DNA from: a bacterium
GTDB lineage: Bacteria > Verrucomicrobiota > Verrucomicrobiia > Limisphaerales > J093
DNA: 46,904 nucleotides
Assembly (NCBI GenBank): GCA_021780105.1
Contig: JAJXZJ010000005.1
Span: 1-46,904, forward strand
Direction: 5' to 3'
Under the pieces are notes generated by a model, which was not told the DNA's origin, did not search any database, and worked only from the letters and a program-made list of their open reading frames with translations. A program made the translations under genes and the position numbers. This document shows, piece by piece, positions 25,897-35,775 of the stretch; the first letter of the stretch is position 1; every line of letters starts with the position of its first letter.

Positions 25897-26216
25897 GGGG
25901 CACACGCGTTGCATCGCGGGGCACGGCTGCGTCAGGTCAATCGCACGCCGTCGCGTTTTGCCTCGGTTGCCGGCGTTTTTTTTCTTCCAAGGCAGGACGC
26001 AAACTCAGGCGGCCCGGAGTGACGCCGCTGGGTTCGATGCTTCTCTTCGCTGTGCCGCCAAGATCGTTTGCCGGGGCTGCGGACTGGGCATGCTTCAACC
26101 AGCCTGAACTTGCCGATTGGCCGGGATGAGGTGTGCGGCGGAACCCGCATGCACCTGGTGGTTTCCCGCGTGTCCGGTTCACGGTTTTGACTCAACGAAG
26201 CGAGACGTGACGCCGT

Positions 26217-26309
26217 ATGAAACGAACCCATTTCTTCCTTTGGCAATTTGCCCTGACAACCGCTCTCTGGCTTTCCGCCGGGGGTGTCCGTAATCGGCAG
26301 GCACGCTGA
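26217..26309 (+). pseudogene. Signal-peptide-like fragment, probably a decayed gene
   Basis: Thirty codons from an ATG encode a good signal-peptide-like sequence (MKRTHFFLWQFALTTALWLS then AGG) and stop soon after. No continuation was found in another frame. It lies in the ~700-bp gap between rplT and the TcA-like gene, which otherwise holds the terminator, a long palindrome at 26347 and a weak promoter candidate. Confidence 0.3.
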
Positions 26310-26346
26310 GCCAACGGGGCGTGCTTTCCGGCCGCCGGTGGCGCGG

Positions 26347-26389
26347 GTGGCCGGGTTGAATCGGCCGGCGCCCGATTCAATCCGGCCAC
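26347..26389. repeat. 18-bp near-perfect palindrome upstream of TcA-like gene
   Basis: GTGGCCGGGTTGAATCGG (26347-26364) pairs with CCGATTCAATCCGGCCAC (26372-26389) around a 7-nt loop, with a single G-U pair. No T-run follows, so it is not a standard terminator. It could be a protein-binding dyad, a REP-like element or a structured leader for the toxin-like gene 206 bp downstream. Confidence 0.7.
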
Positions 26390-26495
26390 AAGCATTCGCA
26401 AGCCGCCCGGCTCCTGCGCCGCACCGGACCCGCGCAGTCTGGTCCCCCCTTCCACGATACCGAGTGGTCGCCGGACTGACGCGCGGAGCGTCAAG

Positions 26496-26528
26496 TTGAC
26501 AAGCAGAATCTCTTGTGGAACCTATAAG
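26496..26528 (+). promoter_or_regulatory. Weak promoter candidate for the TcA-like gene
   Basis: A consensus TTGACA (26496-26501) and TATAAG (26523-26528) are present, but the 21-nt spacer is longer than the usual 16-18 nt. It may need an activator or may be chance. Confidence 0.25.
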
Positions 26529-26594
26529 CAAACTTTGATATGTGACCTGAGAACCCAGCGCCATGCCCGACATGTGCCGACCCCAGGCTGACCT

Positions 26595-29500
26595 ATGCCC
26601 ACGCCTCCTCAAAAGACCCGCCACGACCCGCAGCCCGCCGCCTGTGAACCGGATGGACCGGCCTGTCGCGTTCACGGAACGGTGACGGGCCTGAACGGCA
26701 AGGAACTCTGCGGCGCGACCGTGATGGTCTGGTGGCAGCGCATCCGCGAACCGCTGCTGCTCGCCGATGGGCGGACTTCGGAAGAGGGGCAATACGACCT
26801 TCGCTACCGGGTGCCCGATGACGCGCCGGCGCGGGTGCTGATTGTCGTCGAAGCCCGCGCGGAGCAGCTTGATGCGCCGCTGACTTCGCCCGTGACCCAG
26901 GCACAGCCGGAGCTGCAGATTGATCTCCACGCGCAGCCGCGTGACCAGTCCGAATGGGCGACGTTGCTCCGGGCCATTGAGCCGTTGTTGGACCATTTGC
27001 CGCTGCAGGAGGTGGTTGAAAGCGCCCAGCACCGGGACATTACGTTTCTGGCGCAGGAACTGAATCAGAGTCCGGAGCAGATCATGCGTGTGGTGGTTGC
27101 GTCCCGGCTGGGAGCGGCCTACAACGTGCCCGCCGCCGCGTTTTATGCCTTCCTCCGCCAACGGGTGCCGTCCACGCTGCCCAACCCGCTGCTCGATGCC
27201 AGCCAGGATTTCACCTTGATTGACGCCTTGGTGGGCCGTGTGGCGTCGCTGATTTTTGGTCTGGTTGCGGATGCGCAAACGCGGGCGCTCACCTCGGCCG
27301 TTGACCGGAAGCTCATTGGCAGCCAATTTCAAGCGCTGATTCCGAAACTGGTGGAGCAGTTGCAGACACACCGCACGACGGACCTGCTCAACCAGCCGTA
27401 TCTGGTTGGCAAGGCCACCTTGGGACAACTCCTCGGCGTCGCCCAAATTCCGGCGGCCCGGCAGCCGGAATTTGCGCAAGCACTCGCGCAAAACACGCTT
27501 TCCATGCGCAATTTCTGGCGCACGTTGGGCGATGGCCAGCACGGGTTCACCGCGGCGGAGGCTTCGGCCATCGAGCGCACGCTGTCGGTTGGTGCGTTCG
27601 TTAAAAATCACGTGCCACTCGTCCAGACGCTGTTGCAGGGCTTTGCCGGCGGCACGTATCAGTCGTTGTCCGACCTCGCGCGTCTCGGCGTGGCGGATTG
27701 GATCCGGCTGGTCAACCAGGTCGGCCCGCCGCCCAGCATTGACGCGGCGGGCACCGCCAGCCCCGCCGAGGTGTTCGCGCGCGTGGTTTACGCCCGGGTG
27801 ACGCGGGCATTCCCGACGACTGCGCTCGCCAGTCGCGTCGTCGGCAGCAAAATCGTCGCGCCAGGCGAGCAGGCGCCGCTGGACCACTTTTTCCGGAACA
27901 ACACCGGCCTCGATCTGGTCCGGCACAATCTGGCGGTTTACCTGGATCAGCAGGGCGACACGGCGTTTGCCGGCATCGCCGCCAAGGACCGGCCGCAGGT
28001 GGTCACCAACGCCCGGCGCATGCAGCGGGCGCTCTTCGTGGCGCCGGAGGTTGACGCCGCGGAAACGCTCCTTGGCCTTGGCCTTCACTCGGCGACGCAG
28101 ATTACCATGATGGGGCGGCAGCGGTTCTTTCTTGCGGCCACGGGCGCCGGACTCTCCAAACCGGAGGCCAACCGGGTTTACGAGACCGCCGCGCAGCGCT
28201 ACGCCGGCTTGGTGTCGCTCTATACCCAGTTCAACCGCGACGCCGTCGGCCTCTGGCCCAAGGCGGTCGGCAACATCGGCGACCTCGACCAGCCCATCGC
28301 CGCCGCCATCCAGCGTGACCAGTCGCTCGCCACGTTGTTCGGCTCGCAGGATTACTGCGCCACCGATTCCTGCACTTCGATCCTCAGCCCGGCGGCCTAT
28401 TTGTGCGATTTGCTCCACTGGCTTTCGCAGCGGATGACCGGGGCGCGCTCGGCGCTCGACGTCCTCACCGATCATCGTCCCGACCTCGGCAACCTGAAGC
28501 TGAACTGCCCGAACAGCGAGACGGCAATGCCATACATTGACCTCGTCAACGAAATCCTCGCCGATGCGATCAGCCCGCCGGCGGACCCGAACTCGACGAT
28601 CAACCCGCCGTGGAAGCAGACCTCGGAAAACAAGACGGCGGCGGATCTGCGTGCCGCGCCCGAGTATTTCAATCAGGATGCCTACGTCGCCCTCTTCGGC
28701 GCGGACTATCCGCACACGTTGCCTTACAGCGAGGGACTGGACGAACTGCGCGCCTGCCTCCAGCAATCCGGCATCGGCTTGTGGCAACTTCGTCAAGCTC
28801 TGCTCGCGTTGCATAATCCGGCGCCCGCTCAACAGGCGTCCGTGGCCGCCGAGCGCTTCCAGATCGCTCCGCACGACCAGGACCTCATCACGCACGCCGA
28901 CTTCATCCCGAAAGAAACGGCCTGGCACATGCTGAATCCAACGGTGGACCTCGCGCCCGTCCCGCCTTTTCTCCAGGCGGCCGTGATCACCTACGATCAA
29001 CTCCTGGAGCTGCTCCAGGCCGGTTGGGTGCAGGGTGATCTCGACATCATCATCGCCGGCGTCAACGACCTTTGCGACACCAGCCAGGAGGCGCTGGTGC
29101 CCGGCACCACGCTGGCCGCGGACATCACGGCCGTGCAGACCGCGATCACGGTCGCCAGCGCCGACGGATTTCCGGCGCCGAACTTCTACATCGCCATCGG
29201 CTCGGAGACGCTGCTGGTGACCGCGGTAGGCGGGCTGAACAACACGACCTGGACGGTCCAGCGTGGCCAGCTCGGCACGACGGCGGGGGCGGCTTCGAAA
29301 GACGCGCTGGTTGCGGCGATTCCGCCGGCGCCGCTCGATGTCGGTTTTCTGGACCGCGCGCACCGCTTCTTGAGACTCTGGCGTCGCACCGGTTACAAGA
29401 TGTGGGAGTTGGACCTTCTGCTCCGTTCGGCGGCGGTGGCCAACGGCACGCTGGACGCGAACGGGCTGATCGCGCTGTTCACCTTCCGCCAGCTTCAGGA

Positions 29501-32500
29501 CGCGACCCGGCTCGCCGTGGATCAGCAGCTTGCGTTCTTCCAGAATCTGGACACTGTGAGCCATCGGGATCCGGATGGCACCGTCACCACGTCGCTATAC
29601 GCGCGAGTTTTCCTGAACCCGGCCGTGACGTCGCAGCACCCCGATGCTGACCTTGCGGCCGTGCCCACGGGTGGCGCGATCAGCGACACGACGTTGAGCG
29701 ATCACCTCGATGCCATCCAGGCTGGACTTGGCATTTCCGCCAGTGACGGCACCACATTGTCCAATCTGTTTAGCCTGACAGTCCCCAACACGCTGACGCT
29801 GGACAACCTGTCGCTCCTTTACCGGGTCACGCAGCTTGCCACCGCCGCCAGGTTGTCGCTCGCCGATCTCTTGAGTCTGGCGCCGCTGATCAATCCCGCG
29901 TCGGCGAATGTCACCCAAGCCGTCGCCGCCATCAAGGCTCTCCTCGCCTCGCCGCCGGTGGCGCCCAACCCGGCCGACCTCGTTGAGGCGGTCAAGGCGG
30001 TGAAATCCCTGCTGGCGTCGCCGGCCGCGACGCTGGCCTTCCTTCAACAGACCAAGGCGGTTCAGCAATCGGGCTTCACCCTGGACGCGCTGAGTTATCT
30101 CCTTACCCCGCCACCTTGGGACACCACTTCAGGCATCACGGATACCGGCATCGCGACCGTGTTAACAGCCGTTCGCCAGGCGATTCTCAGTCCCAGCGGC
30201 GGCGACGTGAACGGCAGCGTGATCGCGGCGGTGGCGTCCCAGCTTGGTCTGGCCAACGACGTGACCGCCTTCCTCGCGCAGCAATTCGACGTGCCGAACA
30301 CGGTCCAGACATTGCTGACGGCGCTGACCGACACTTCGCTTACCAGCCCGGCTGGCGGTCCTTATCCGGCGGTCAACCGGACGAACTATCCGAACCAGTT
30401 CCTCGCCGTCCAGGTTCTCGACAAGGCCGGCGTCGTGATCAACCGGTTGCATCTCGTCCTCACGGATCTCTCCTGGCTGGCCACCAATACCGCCGTTTAC
30501 GGGGGGCTAGACTTTGCCAAACTTCCGGTGGCCGGCAATCAATCCGCGCTCGCACTCGGCCCGCTGCTCAACACCGTTCTCCTGGTCAAGCTCGCCCGCC
30601 TGTTCACGGCCGCGCCGCCGCCGGCCACGGTGCAGTCGCTTTACGATCTCATCGGTGGCATCCACGGCGGCGTCATCACCAGCGAACCGCTGGCCCAGGC
30701 AGCGTTGGCGACCATTACCGGCTGGCCGCTCGCCGACATCACCGCGCTGACGCCGGCGCTCGGCGTGTCGTTTGCCGGCGGCGATTACACCCAGCCGGCC
30801 ACTTATGAGGCGTTGCGCACGCTCGAAGCCATGATCGCGGCAATGGCCGGCAAGGCCAGCGGCGCCCAGCTCGTCAGTTGGGGCGCGGTGCCGCCGGATG
30901 AGCCGGCCGCGCAGAACGTGGCCGCCTCCGCGCTCAACGTGCTCAAGGCGCGCTACACCAACGCCGACTGGTTGACGGTCGCGCCGCCGATCATGGACCC
31001 GATCCGCGAACACCGTTCGGCCGCCCTGCAGGATTACCTGATCGGCAACGGCGACCACGCCGGTCACACGTTTGGCGATGTCAACGGCCTGTTCGACTGG
31101 TTCCTCATTGATACGCAGATGACTTCCTGCGAAGTGACGACCCGCGTGGTGCAGGCGTATATCGCCGTCCAGATATTCGTCGAGCGGTGTCGCATGAACC
31201 TGCTGGCTCCCGATGTGGTCATTGATTCCAGCGACGACGCCTGGGGCTGGTGGAGCTGGATGAAACGCTACCGGGTATGGGAGGCCGCGCGCGAAGTGTT
31301 CCTGTATCCCGAGAACTGGCTGGTCGAGTCCCAGCGGTTGAACCGCACCGAGATCTTCCAAAAACTCGAACAGGAGGTGCGTCAAAACGATCAAACGGCC
31401 GATGCCTTGGAGGTGGTGGCGCTCAACTACCTGGACCGGCTGGACGACATCGCCCATTTGGTGATCAGCGGCACCTGCCAGGATCCCAGCACGCAGGCCA
31501 TCCACGTCGTCGCCGCCACGACGGCCGACCCGCCGCGGTTCTATCACCGGACGCTGGCGGATGGCGCCTGGAGCGGCTGGGTGCAGATTCCACTCGACAT
31601 CAAATCGCACCAGGTGGTCCCGGCGGTTTACCGCGGGCGTTTGTGCCTGTTCTGGCCCGAAATCAAGGTGTCCACCGAACCGCACCAAGACCTGCCGGCG
31701 GCGCAACCGTCGTCCGATCCGCCGAGCCAGGAAGTGGCGAAATACGTGGCGATCAGCCTGCACTTCTCCATTTTCCGCAACGGCTCGTGGGCGCCGGCCC
31801 AGGCCACCCGTGGCAAACTCTTTGACAAACCGGTGCTGACCTCGCAGATGGTGAGCAACGCCAAAGCGGTGGAGGCGCTCTACACCGTCAAGGTGCAGAC
31901 GCCGCCGCCGGCGCCCGGACTGGGGGCCTCGTTGTTCGTGGATGTGTTCCGACTTGGGGCGCTGCAAACCCACGAGATCTTTGGCGTCATCGTGGTGGAT
32001 GGGGTGGATTCCACGACGGCCGTTCATCTTGGCCGCGCCGTGTTCGACGGACGTTTCAGCGACCTTGAACTGCGCAACCTGCCGGTGCAGGACGCGTTCC
32101 TCGACTTCTTCGGCGCGCAGATACCGCTCGCCGATCCGTTGTTGACCCATGCGCAAGCCACCTACGGCCACGACGCGCAGCCGTTGCTGCCGCTGAACGC
32201 CCCCGATCCCGATCTGGGCGCGGACCAGGGCCTCGTCACCCTGGCCGGCGCGCTTGCCACACAACCGGCGGATCCCAACCTGGGTCCCGACCAGACGTTG
32301 CCCCTCCGCTTCACGCCGCCGCCACTGGACGTCACGCCGCCGACGCTGCTGAACACCGCGCCGCTTCCCTACCGCGTGGTCGGGCCGGACAGCAACCTGG
32401 GCTTCGATCCGGGCGTTTACTTCTTTTATCAGGACAACCGCCGCAGTTATTACGTCGAAACCCAAAAATATTATTTGACCGGCAGCACCTGGGCGCCCAC

Positions 32501-35177
32501 CGTGCCGTCGGATCCGGGCAGCGCGCCATTCGAGGCGCGGTATTTCTTCCACCGGTTCTACCAGCCGTTCACCCGGCTGTTCTGGCACCAGCTGGCCAGC
32601 GGCGGTTTCCCCTCGCTCTACGACCAGAACCTCCAGCTCAAGACCGACCAGGTTGATCCCAGCGGGGCCGATGCCTACAACTTCCAGACCACTTATCAGC
32701 CGGCGACCTCGCTGATCCGGTGGGACCGGGAAACGTGGCCGGACGCCACCACGCACGACGAGTTTCTGGATTTCAGCGCCAACGCTCCCGCCGCGGTTTA
32801 CAATTGGGAGTTGTTCTTTCACGCGCCGTTTTATCTGGCGCAGCTTCTCAGCCAGAACCAGCAGTTCGAGGACGCCCAGGCCTGGTTCCATTACATTTTT
32901 GACCCGACGCGCCAGAGTGCCGATCCGGCGCCGAAGCGCTTCTGGATTCCCAAGCCGCTCTACAACCTCACCAGCGCCGAGATTCAGAGCGAGCGCATCA
33001 ACAACCTGCTTCAATTGGTCAACCTGGGGAATCCCGACGCCTTGAACCAGGTGGCCCGCTGGCGCCAGGACCCGTTCAATCCCTTCCTGCTCGCCGACCT
33101 GCGCCCCGTGGCCTACATGAAGGCCGTGGTCATGGCCTATCTCGACAACCTGATTGCCTGGGCCGACAACCTGTTTGCCACCGACTCGCGCGAGGCGTTG
33201 AGCGAGGCCACGTTGCTCTACGTCATCGCCGCCGAAATCCTCGGTCCGCAGCCGGTGGCGATCACGCCGCCGGAACACACCGACGATTCCTACAACGAAC
33301 TGGCGCCCAAGCTCGACGCGTTTTCCAACGCGCTGGTGGACATCGAGAACGTCATGGGGCCGGGCGGCGGCGGCGGGCCGGTCGGCAACGGCGGCGCCAT
33401 CCCGGCGGCGCAGACGTTCTATTTCAAAATCCCGCCGAACGACAAGCTGCTGGGATACTGGAAGACCGTGGCCGACCGGCTGTTCAAGCTGCGCCATTGC
33501 CAGAACATCCAGGGCGTGGAGCGCCAGCTCGCGCTGTTCGACGCCCCCATTGACCCGGGCCTGCTCATCAAGGCGCGGGCGGCCGGCGTGGACCTTGGCT
33601 CGGTGCTCACGGACTTGACGGTTTCGCTGCCGAACTATCGTTTCACCGCCTTGTACCCGCAGGCGCTGGATTTCGTCAACGCGGTCCGGGCCTATGGCGC
33701 GCTCCTGCTGGCCGCCCTCGAAAAGCGTGACGCGGATCATCTGGCCGTTATGCTCGCCACCAACCAGCAACAACTGCTGAGCGACGCCGACCAAATCTTC
33801 GAATGGCAGGTCGAGCAGGCGGAGAACGTGATCACGGCCCTGCAGAAGAGCCGGGATCTCGCTGATGCGAAATACAATTACTACAACGGCCTGACCAAGC
33901 CGGAGAATTTCGCGAACCCGGCCGAGTGGACCAGCGTTACCCTGCAAACCACGGGCGCGGTGCTCAACGCGATCGTGACCGCCACCCACAGCGCCGCCGC
34001 CGTGGCGCACGCGTTTCCGGACGTCACCGTGGGCGTGCAAGGGTTTGGCGGGACCGCCGTCGCGATCGTCAAGGAAGGCGGGAGCAACGCCGGCAACGCC
34101 GCCCACTCCGGCGGCAACGCGCTCGCCACGCTGGCGGGCATTGCGGACAAGGGCGGACAGATCGCGAAAACGATCGGCGATTGGATACACCGTCTCCAGG
34201 ACAACCAGGAAAAGGCGACCGAGGCCCAGCTCGATCGTGACCACACGGACATTCAGATCGCCGGCGCGCAGCTCGCCTTGTGGGTTGCGCAGCAAAACCA
34301 GACGAACCACCAGACGCAGGAGGATCAACTCCAACAGCAGATTGATTTTCTGACGGACAAATTCACCAACGAGGAGCTTTATGACTGGATGGTCGGCCAG
34401 CTTTCGGACACCTACTTCCAGAGCTACAAGCTGGCCTACCGCCTGTGCAAGCAGGTGGAGGCGTGCTACCGGTTCGAGCTGGGCGTTCCGGACAGCGACT
34501 TCATCCAGTTCGGCTATTGGGACAGCCTGCACAAGGGGTTGCTGGCCGGCGAATCGTTGAACCACGATCTGCGCCGGATGCAGGCCGCCTATCTCGAAAA
34601 CAACGTGCGGCGGTTCGAGATTTCCCGCTACGTCTCGCTGGCCGCGCTGGATGCCGGCGCGCTCCAGCAACTCCTGCAGACCGGGGCGTGCGACTTTGAC
34701 CTCCCCGAATCTCTGTTCGACCACGATTATCCCGGCCATTATAACCGGCATTTGGTGCGGATGAGCATCACGGTCGCCTATCCCAGCCCCGGCAAGTTCG
34801 ACAACGTGAAGGCCACCCTCAAGCTGGCCAAGAACCAGGTGCGGACCTCCACCGACCTGACCGGCGGCTACGCGGAGAATCCGCCGGGCGGCGACAGTCG
34901 CTTCATTTACAACTATGCGCTTGTGCCGCAGCAAATCGTGCTGGGCAACGGCCAGGACGATCCCGGCCTTTTTCTCACGGCCATCAGCAACAACCTGAGC
35001 GATCAGCGCTACCTCCCGTTCGAGGGGGCTGGCGCCATCAGTTCCTGGCACTTTGAAATGCCCGCCGCGAACAACGAGATCGCCCTCAACCAGGTCACCG
35101 ACGTGATCTTCCACCTCTACTACACGGCCTTGGATGGCGGCGACACGCTCAAGCAACAGGCGGCGAACAATGGCTGA
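26595..35177 (+). CDS. TcA-like insecticidal toxin complex subunit (Tc toxin A component)
   Basis: 2860 residues, within the TcA size range. Order: a carboxypeptidase-regulatory-like beta domain (about 24-90, RVHGTVTGLNGKELCGATVM), alpha-helical shell region, VRP1/SpvA-like segment (about 585-620, SILSPAAYLCDLLHWL), ABC-toxin N-terminal/neuraminidase-like region (about 1600-1980, YLDRLDDIAHL, VVPAVYRGRLCLFWPE), a shell segment (YNWELFFHAPFYLAQLLSQN, WFHYIFDPT near 2090), a Gly/Ala-rich helical pore-forming region (about 2450-2540), a coiled stretch (LAYRLCKQVEACYRFELG) and a TcB-binding C-terminus (about 2600-2860, FDHDYPGHYNRHLVRMSITV). TcA forms a pentameric bell that injects a TcB-TcC effector. 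No signal peptide. No TcB or TcC gene is in the window. The N-terminal beta domain is not typical of classical TcA. Confidence 0.88.
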   Translation: MPTPPQKTRHDPQPAACEPDGPACRVHGTVTGLNGKELCGATVMVWWQRIREPLLLADGRTSEEGQYDLRYRVPDDAPARVLIVVEARAEQLDAPLTSPVTQAQPELQIDLHAQPRDQSEWATLLRAIEPLLDHLPLQEVVESAQHRDITFLAQELNQSPEQIMRVVVASRLGAAYNVPAAAFYAFLRQRVPSTLPNPLLDASQDFTLIDALVGRVASLIFGLVADAQTRALTSAVDRKLIGSQFQALIPKLVEQLQTHRTTDLLNQPYLVGKATLGQLLGVAQIPAARQPEFAQALAQNTLSMRNFWRTLGDGQHGFTAAEASAIERTLSVGAFVKNHVPLVQTLLQGFAGGTYQSLSDLARLGVADWIRLVNQVGPPPSIDAAGTASPAEVFARVVYARVTRAFPTTALASRVVGSKIVAPGEQAPLDHFFRNNTGLDLVRHNLAVYLDQQGDTAFAGIAAKDRPQVVTNARRMQRALFVAPEVDAAETLLGLGLHSATQITMMGRQRFFLAATGAGLSKPEANRVYETAAQRYAGLVSLYTQFNRDAVGLWPKAVGNIGDLDQPIAAAIQRDQSLATLFGSQDYCATDSCTSILSPAAYLCDLLHWLSQRMTGARSALDVLTDHRPDLGNLKLNCPNSETAMPYIDLVNEILADAISPPADPNSTINPPWKQTSENKTAADLRAAPEYFNQDAYVALFGADYPHTLPYSEGLDELRACLQQSGIGLWQLRQALLALHNPAPAQQASVAAERFQIAPHDQDLITHADFIPKETAWHMLNPTVDLAPVPPFLQAAVITYDQLLELLQAGWVQGDLDIIIAGVNDLCDTSQEALVPGTTLAADITAVQTAITVASADGFPAPNFYIAIGSETLLVTAVGGLNNTTWTVQRGQLGTTAGAASKDALVAAIPPAPLDVGFLDRAHRFLRLWRRTGYKMWELDLLLRSAAVANGTLDANGLIALFTFRQLQDATRLAVDQQLAFFQNLDTVSHRDPDGTVTTSLYARVFLNPAVTSQHPDADLAAVPTGGAISDTTLSDHLDAIQAGLGISASDGTTLSNLFSLTVPNTLTLDNLSLLYRVTQLATAARLSLADLLSLAPLINPASANVTQAVAAIKALLASPPVAPNPADLVEAVKAVKSLLASPAATLAFLQQTKAVQQSGFTLDALSYLLTPPPWDTTSGITDTGIATVLTAVRQAILSPSGGDVNGSVIAAVASQLGLANDVTAFLAQQFDVPNTVQTLLTALTDTSLTSPAGGPYPAVNRTNYPNQFLAVQVLDKAGVVINRLHLVLTDLSWLATNTAVYGGLDFAKLPVAGNQSALALGPLLNTVLLVKLARLFTAAPPPATVQSLYDLIGGIHGGVITSEPLAQAALATITGWPLADITALTPALGVSFAGGDYTQPATYEALRTLEAMIAAMAGKASGAQLVSWGAVPPDEPAAQNVAASALNVLKARYTNADWLTVAPPIMDPIREHRSAALQDYLIGNGDHAGHTFGDVNGLFDWFLIDTQMTSCEVTTRVVQAYIAVQIFVERCRMNLLAPDVVIDSSDDAWGWWSWMKRYRVWEAAREVFLYPENWLVESQRLNRTEIFQKLEQEVRQNDQTADALEVVALNYLDRLDDIAHLVISGTCQDPSTQAIHVVAATTADPPRFYHRTLADGAWSGWVQIPLDIKSHQVVPAVYRGRLCLFWPEIKVSTEPHQDLPAAQPSSDPPSQEVAKYVAISLHFSIFRNGSWAPAQATRGKLFDKPVLTSQMVSNAKAVEALYTVKVQTPPPAPGLGASLFVDVFRLGALQTHEIFGVIVVDGVDSTTAVHLGRAVFDGRFSDLELRNLPVQDAFLDFFGAQIPLADPLLTHAQATYGHDAQPLLPLNAPDPDLGADQGLVTLAGALATQPADPNLGPDQTLPLRFTPPPLDVTPPTLLNTAPLPYRVVGPDSNLGFDPGVYFFYQDNRRSYYVETQKYYLTGSTWAPTVPSDPGSAPFEARYFFHRFYQPFTRLFWHQLASGGFPSLYDQNLQLKTDQVDPSGADAYNFQTTYQPATSLIRWDRETWPDATTHDEFLDFSANAPAAVYNWELFFHAPFYLAQLLSQNQQFEDAQAWFHYIFDPTRQSADPAPKRFWIPKPLYNLTSAEIQSERINNLLQLVNLGNPDALNQVARWRQDPFNPFLLADLRPVAYMKAVVMAYLDNLIAWADNLFATDSREALSEATLLYVIAAEILGPQPVAITPPEHTDDSYNELAPKLDAFSNALVDIENVMGPGGGGGPVGNGGAIPAAQTFYFKIPPNDKLLGYWKTVADRLFKLRHCQNIQGVERQLALFDAPIDPGLLIKARAAGVDLGSVLTDLTVSLPNYRFTALYPQALDFVNAVRAYGALLLAALEKRDADHLAVMLATNQQQLLSDADQIFEWQVEQAENVITALQKSRDLADAKYNYYNGLTKPENFANPAEWTSVTLQTTGAVLNAIVTATHSAAAVAHAFPDVTVGVQGFGGTAVAIVKEGGSNAGNAAHSGGNALATLAGIADKGGQIAKTIGDWIHRLQDNQEKATEAQLDRDHTDIQIAGAQLALWVAQQNQTNHQTQEDQLQQQIDFLTDKFTNEELYDWMVGQLSDTYFQSYKLAYRLCKQVEACYRFELGVPDSDFIQFGYWDSLHKGLLAGESLNHDLRRMQAAYLENNVRRFEISRYVSLAALDAGALQQLLQTGACDFDLPESLFDHDYPGHYNRHLVRMSITVAYPSPGKFDNVKATLKLAKNQVRTSTDLTGGYAENPPGGDSRFIYNYALVPQQIVLGNGQDDPGLFLTAISNNLSDQRYLPFEGAGAISSWHFEMPAANNEIALNQVTDVIFHLYYTALDGGDTLKQQAANNG

Positions 35178-35595
35178 ACCGGATTCGATCGCCGGGCCGG
35201 AAGTCAGGCCTGCGCCAACCCCGTTCTTGCGGCGCGTGGTGGAACGCTACGTCCGCGCTTTCGCGCCCGAATACATCGTACTCTTCGGTTCCTACGCCAA
35301 GGGAACCCACCACCCGGGAAGCGACATTGACCTGCTTGTGGTTGCCAACGTGGAGGGCGGGGAGGCGCTTCACCGGCGTCGCGCCCGCCAGCTTGCCGCC
35401 GACTGTTTCCCGCCGGTGGATACGGTGTTATGCACGCCGCAGGATATGGCCGACGCGGCCACGGCCAAGTCTCCGTTCCTCCGTTCGGTGCTGGAAACCG
35501 GAATCACGATCTATCGCCGCCGCGACTCGCGCGTTGCGCCAGGATGGTGCGTGCGCCCCGAATCGAGTGACGCGGGCGGCCCAACCGCGGCCTGA
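35170..35595 (+). CDS. Small nucleotidyltransferase (MNT/Pol-beta-like)
   Basis: 141 residues. The minimal nucleotidyltransferase motif is complete: G40-S41 in IVLFGSYAKGTHHPGSDIDL with D52 and D54 as metal ligands. Such proteins transfer a nucleotide to a protein or small molecule; many are MNT antitoxins of HEPN-MNT systems that AMPylate the HEPN partner. Here no HEPN gene is adjacent. Instead the gene overlaps the end of the TcA-like gene by 8 nt, which implies co-transcription and perhaps translational coupling. It might modify or regulate the toxin-like protein, or be an unrelated passenger. Confidence 0.82.
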   Translation: MAEPDSIAGPEVRPAPTPFLRRVVERYVRAFAPEYIVLFGSYAKGTHHPGSDIDLLVVANVEGGEALHRRRARQLAADCFPPVDTVLCTPQDMADAATAKSPFLRSVLETGITIYRRRDSRVAPGWCVRPESSDAGGPTAA

Positions 35596-35775
35596 CCGTT
35601 GGCGCGGGCGAAGAAGCATTGGCGTTAAGTCTGTAAACGCACGACCGCGACAGCGGAGAGTTCATCGCGGCGATGACTTCCCCCCGCTTTTCTGCCCGGC
35701 CATTCTTCGGCGCCCAACGCCGTCATGCCGGATTTGCAGTTGACCGGCTGCTAATGCGGCTTTTAACTTTCGGCC

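Noticed and set aside
25932..29564. 1210-codon open frame on the minus strand
   Set aside because: Antisense to the TcA-like gene and its upstream gap; no domain, low-complexity basic composition.
30507..35156. 1549-codon open frame on the minus strand
   Set aside because: It lies entirely inside the TcA-like gene, has no recognisable domain and is Arg/Val/Gly-biased as expected for an antisense frame of high-GC coding DNA.
35738..35775. Promoter-like ttgacc / ttaact before the DUF6807 gene
   Set aside because: The -10 matches only three of six consensus positions; too weak to list.
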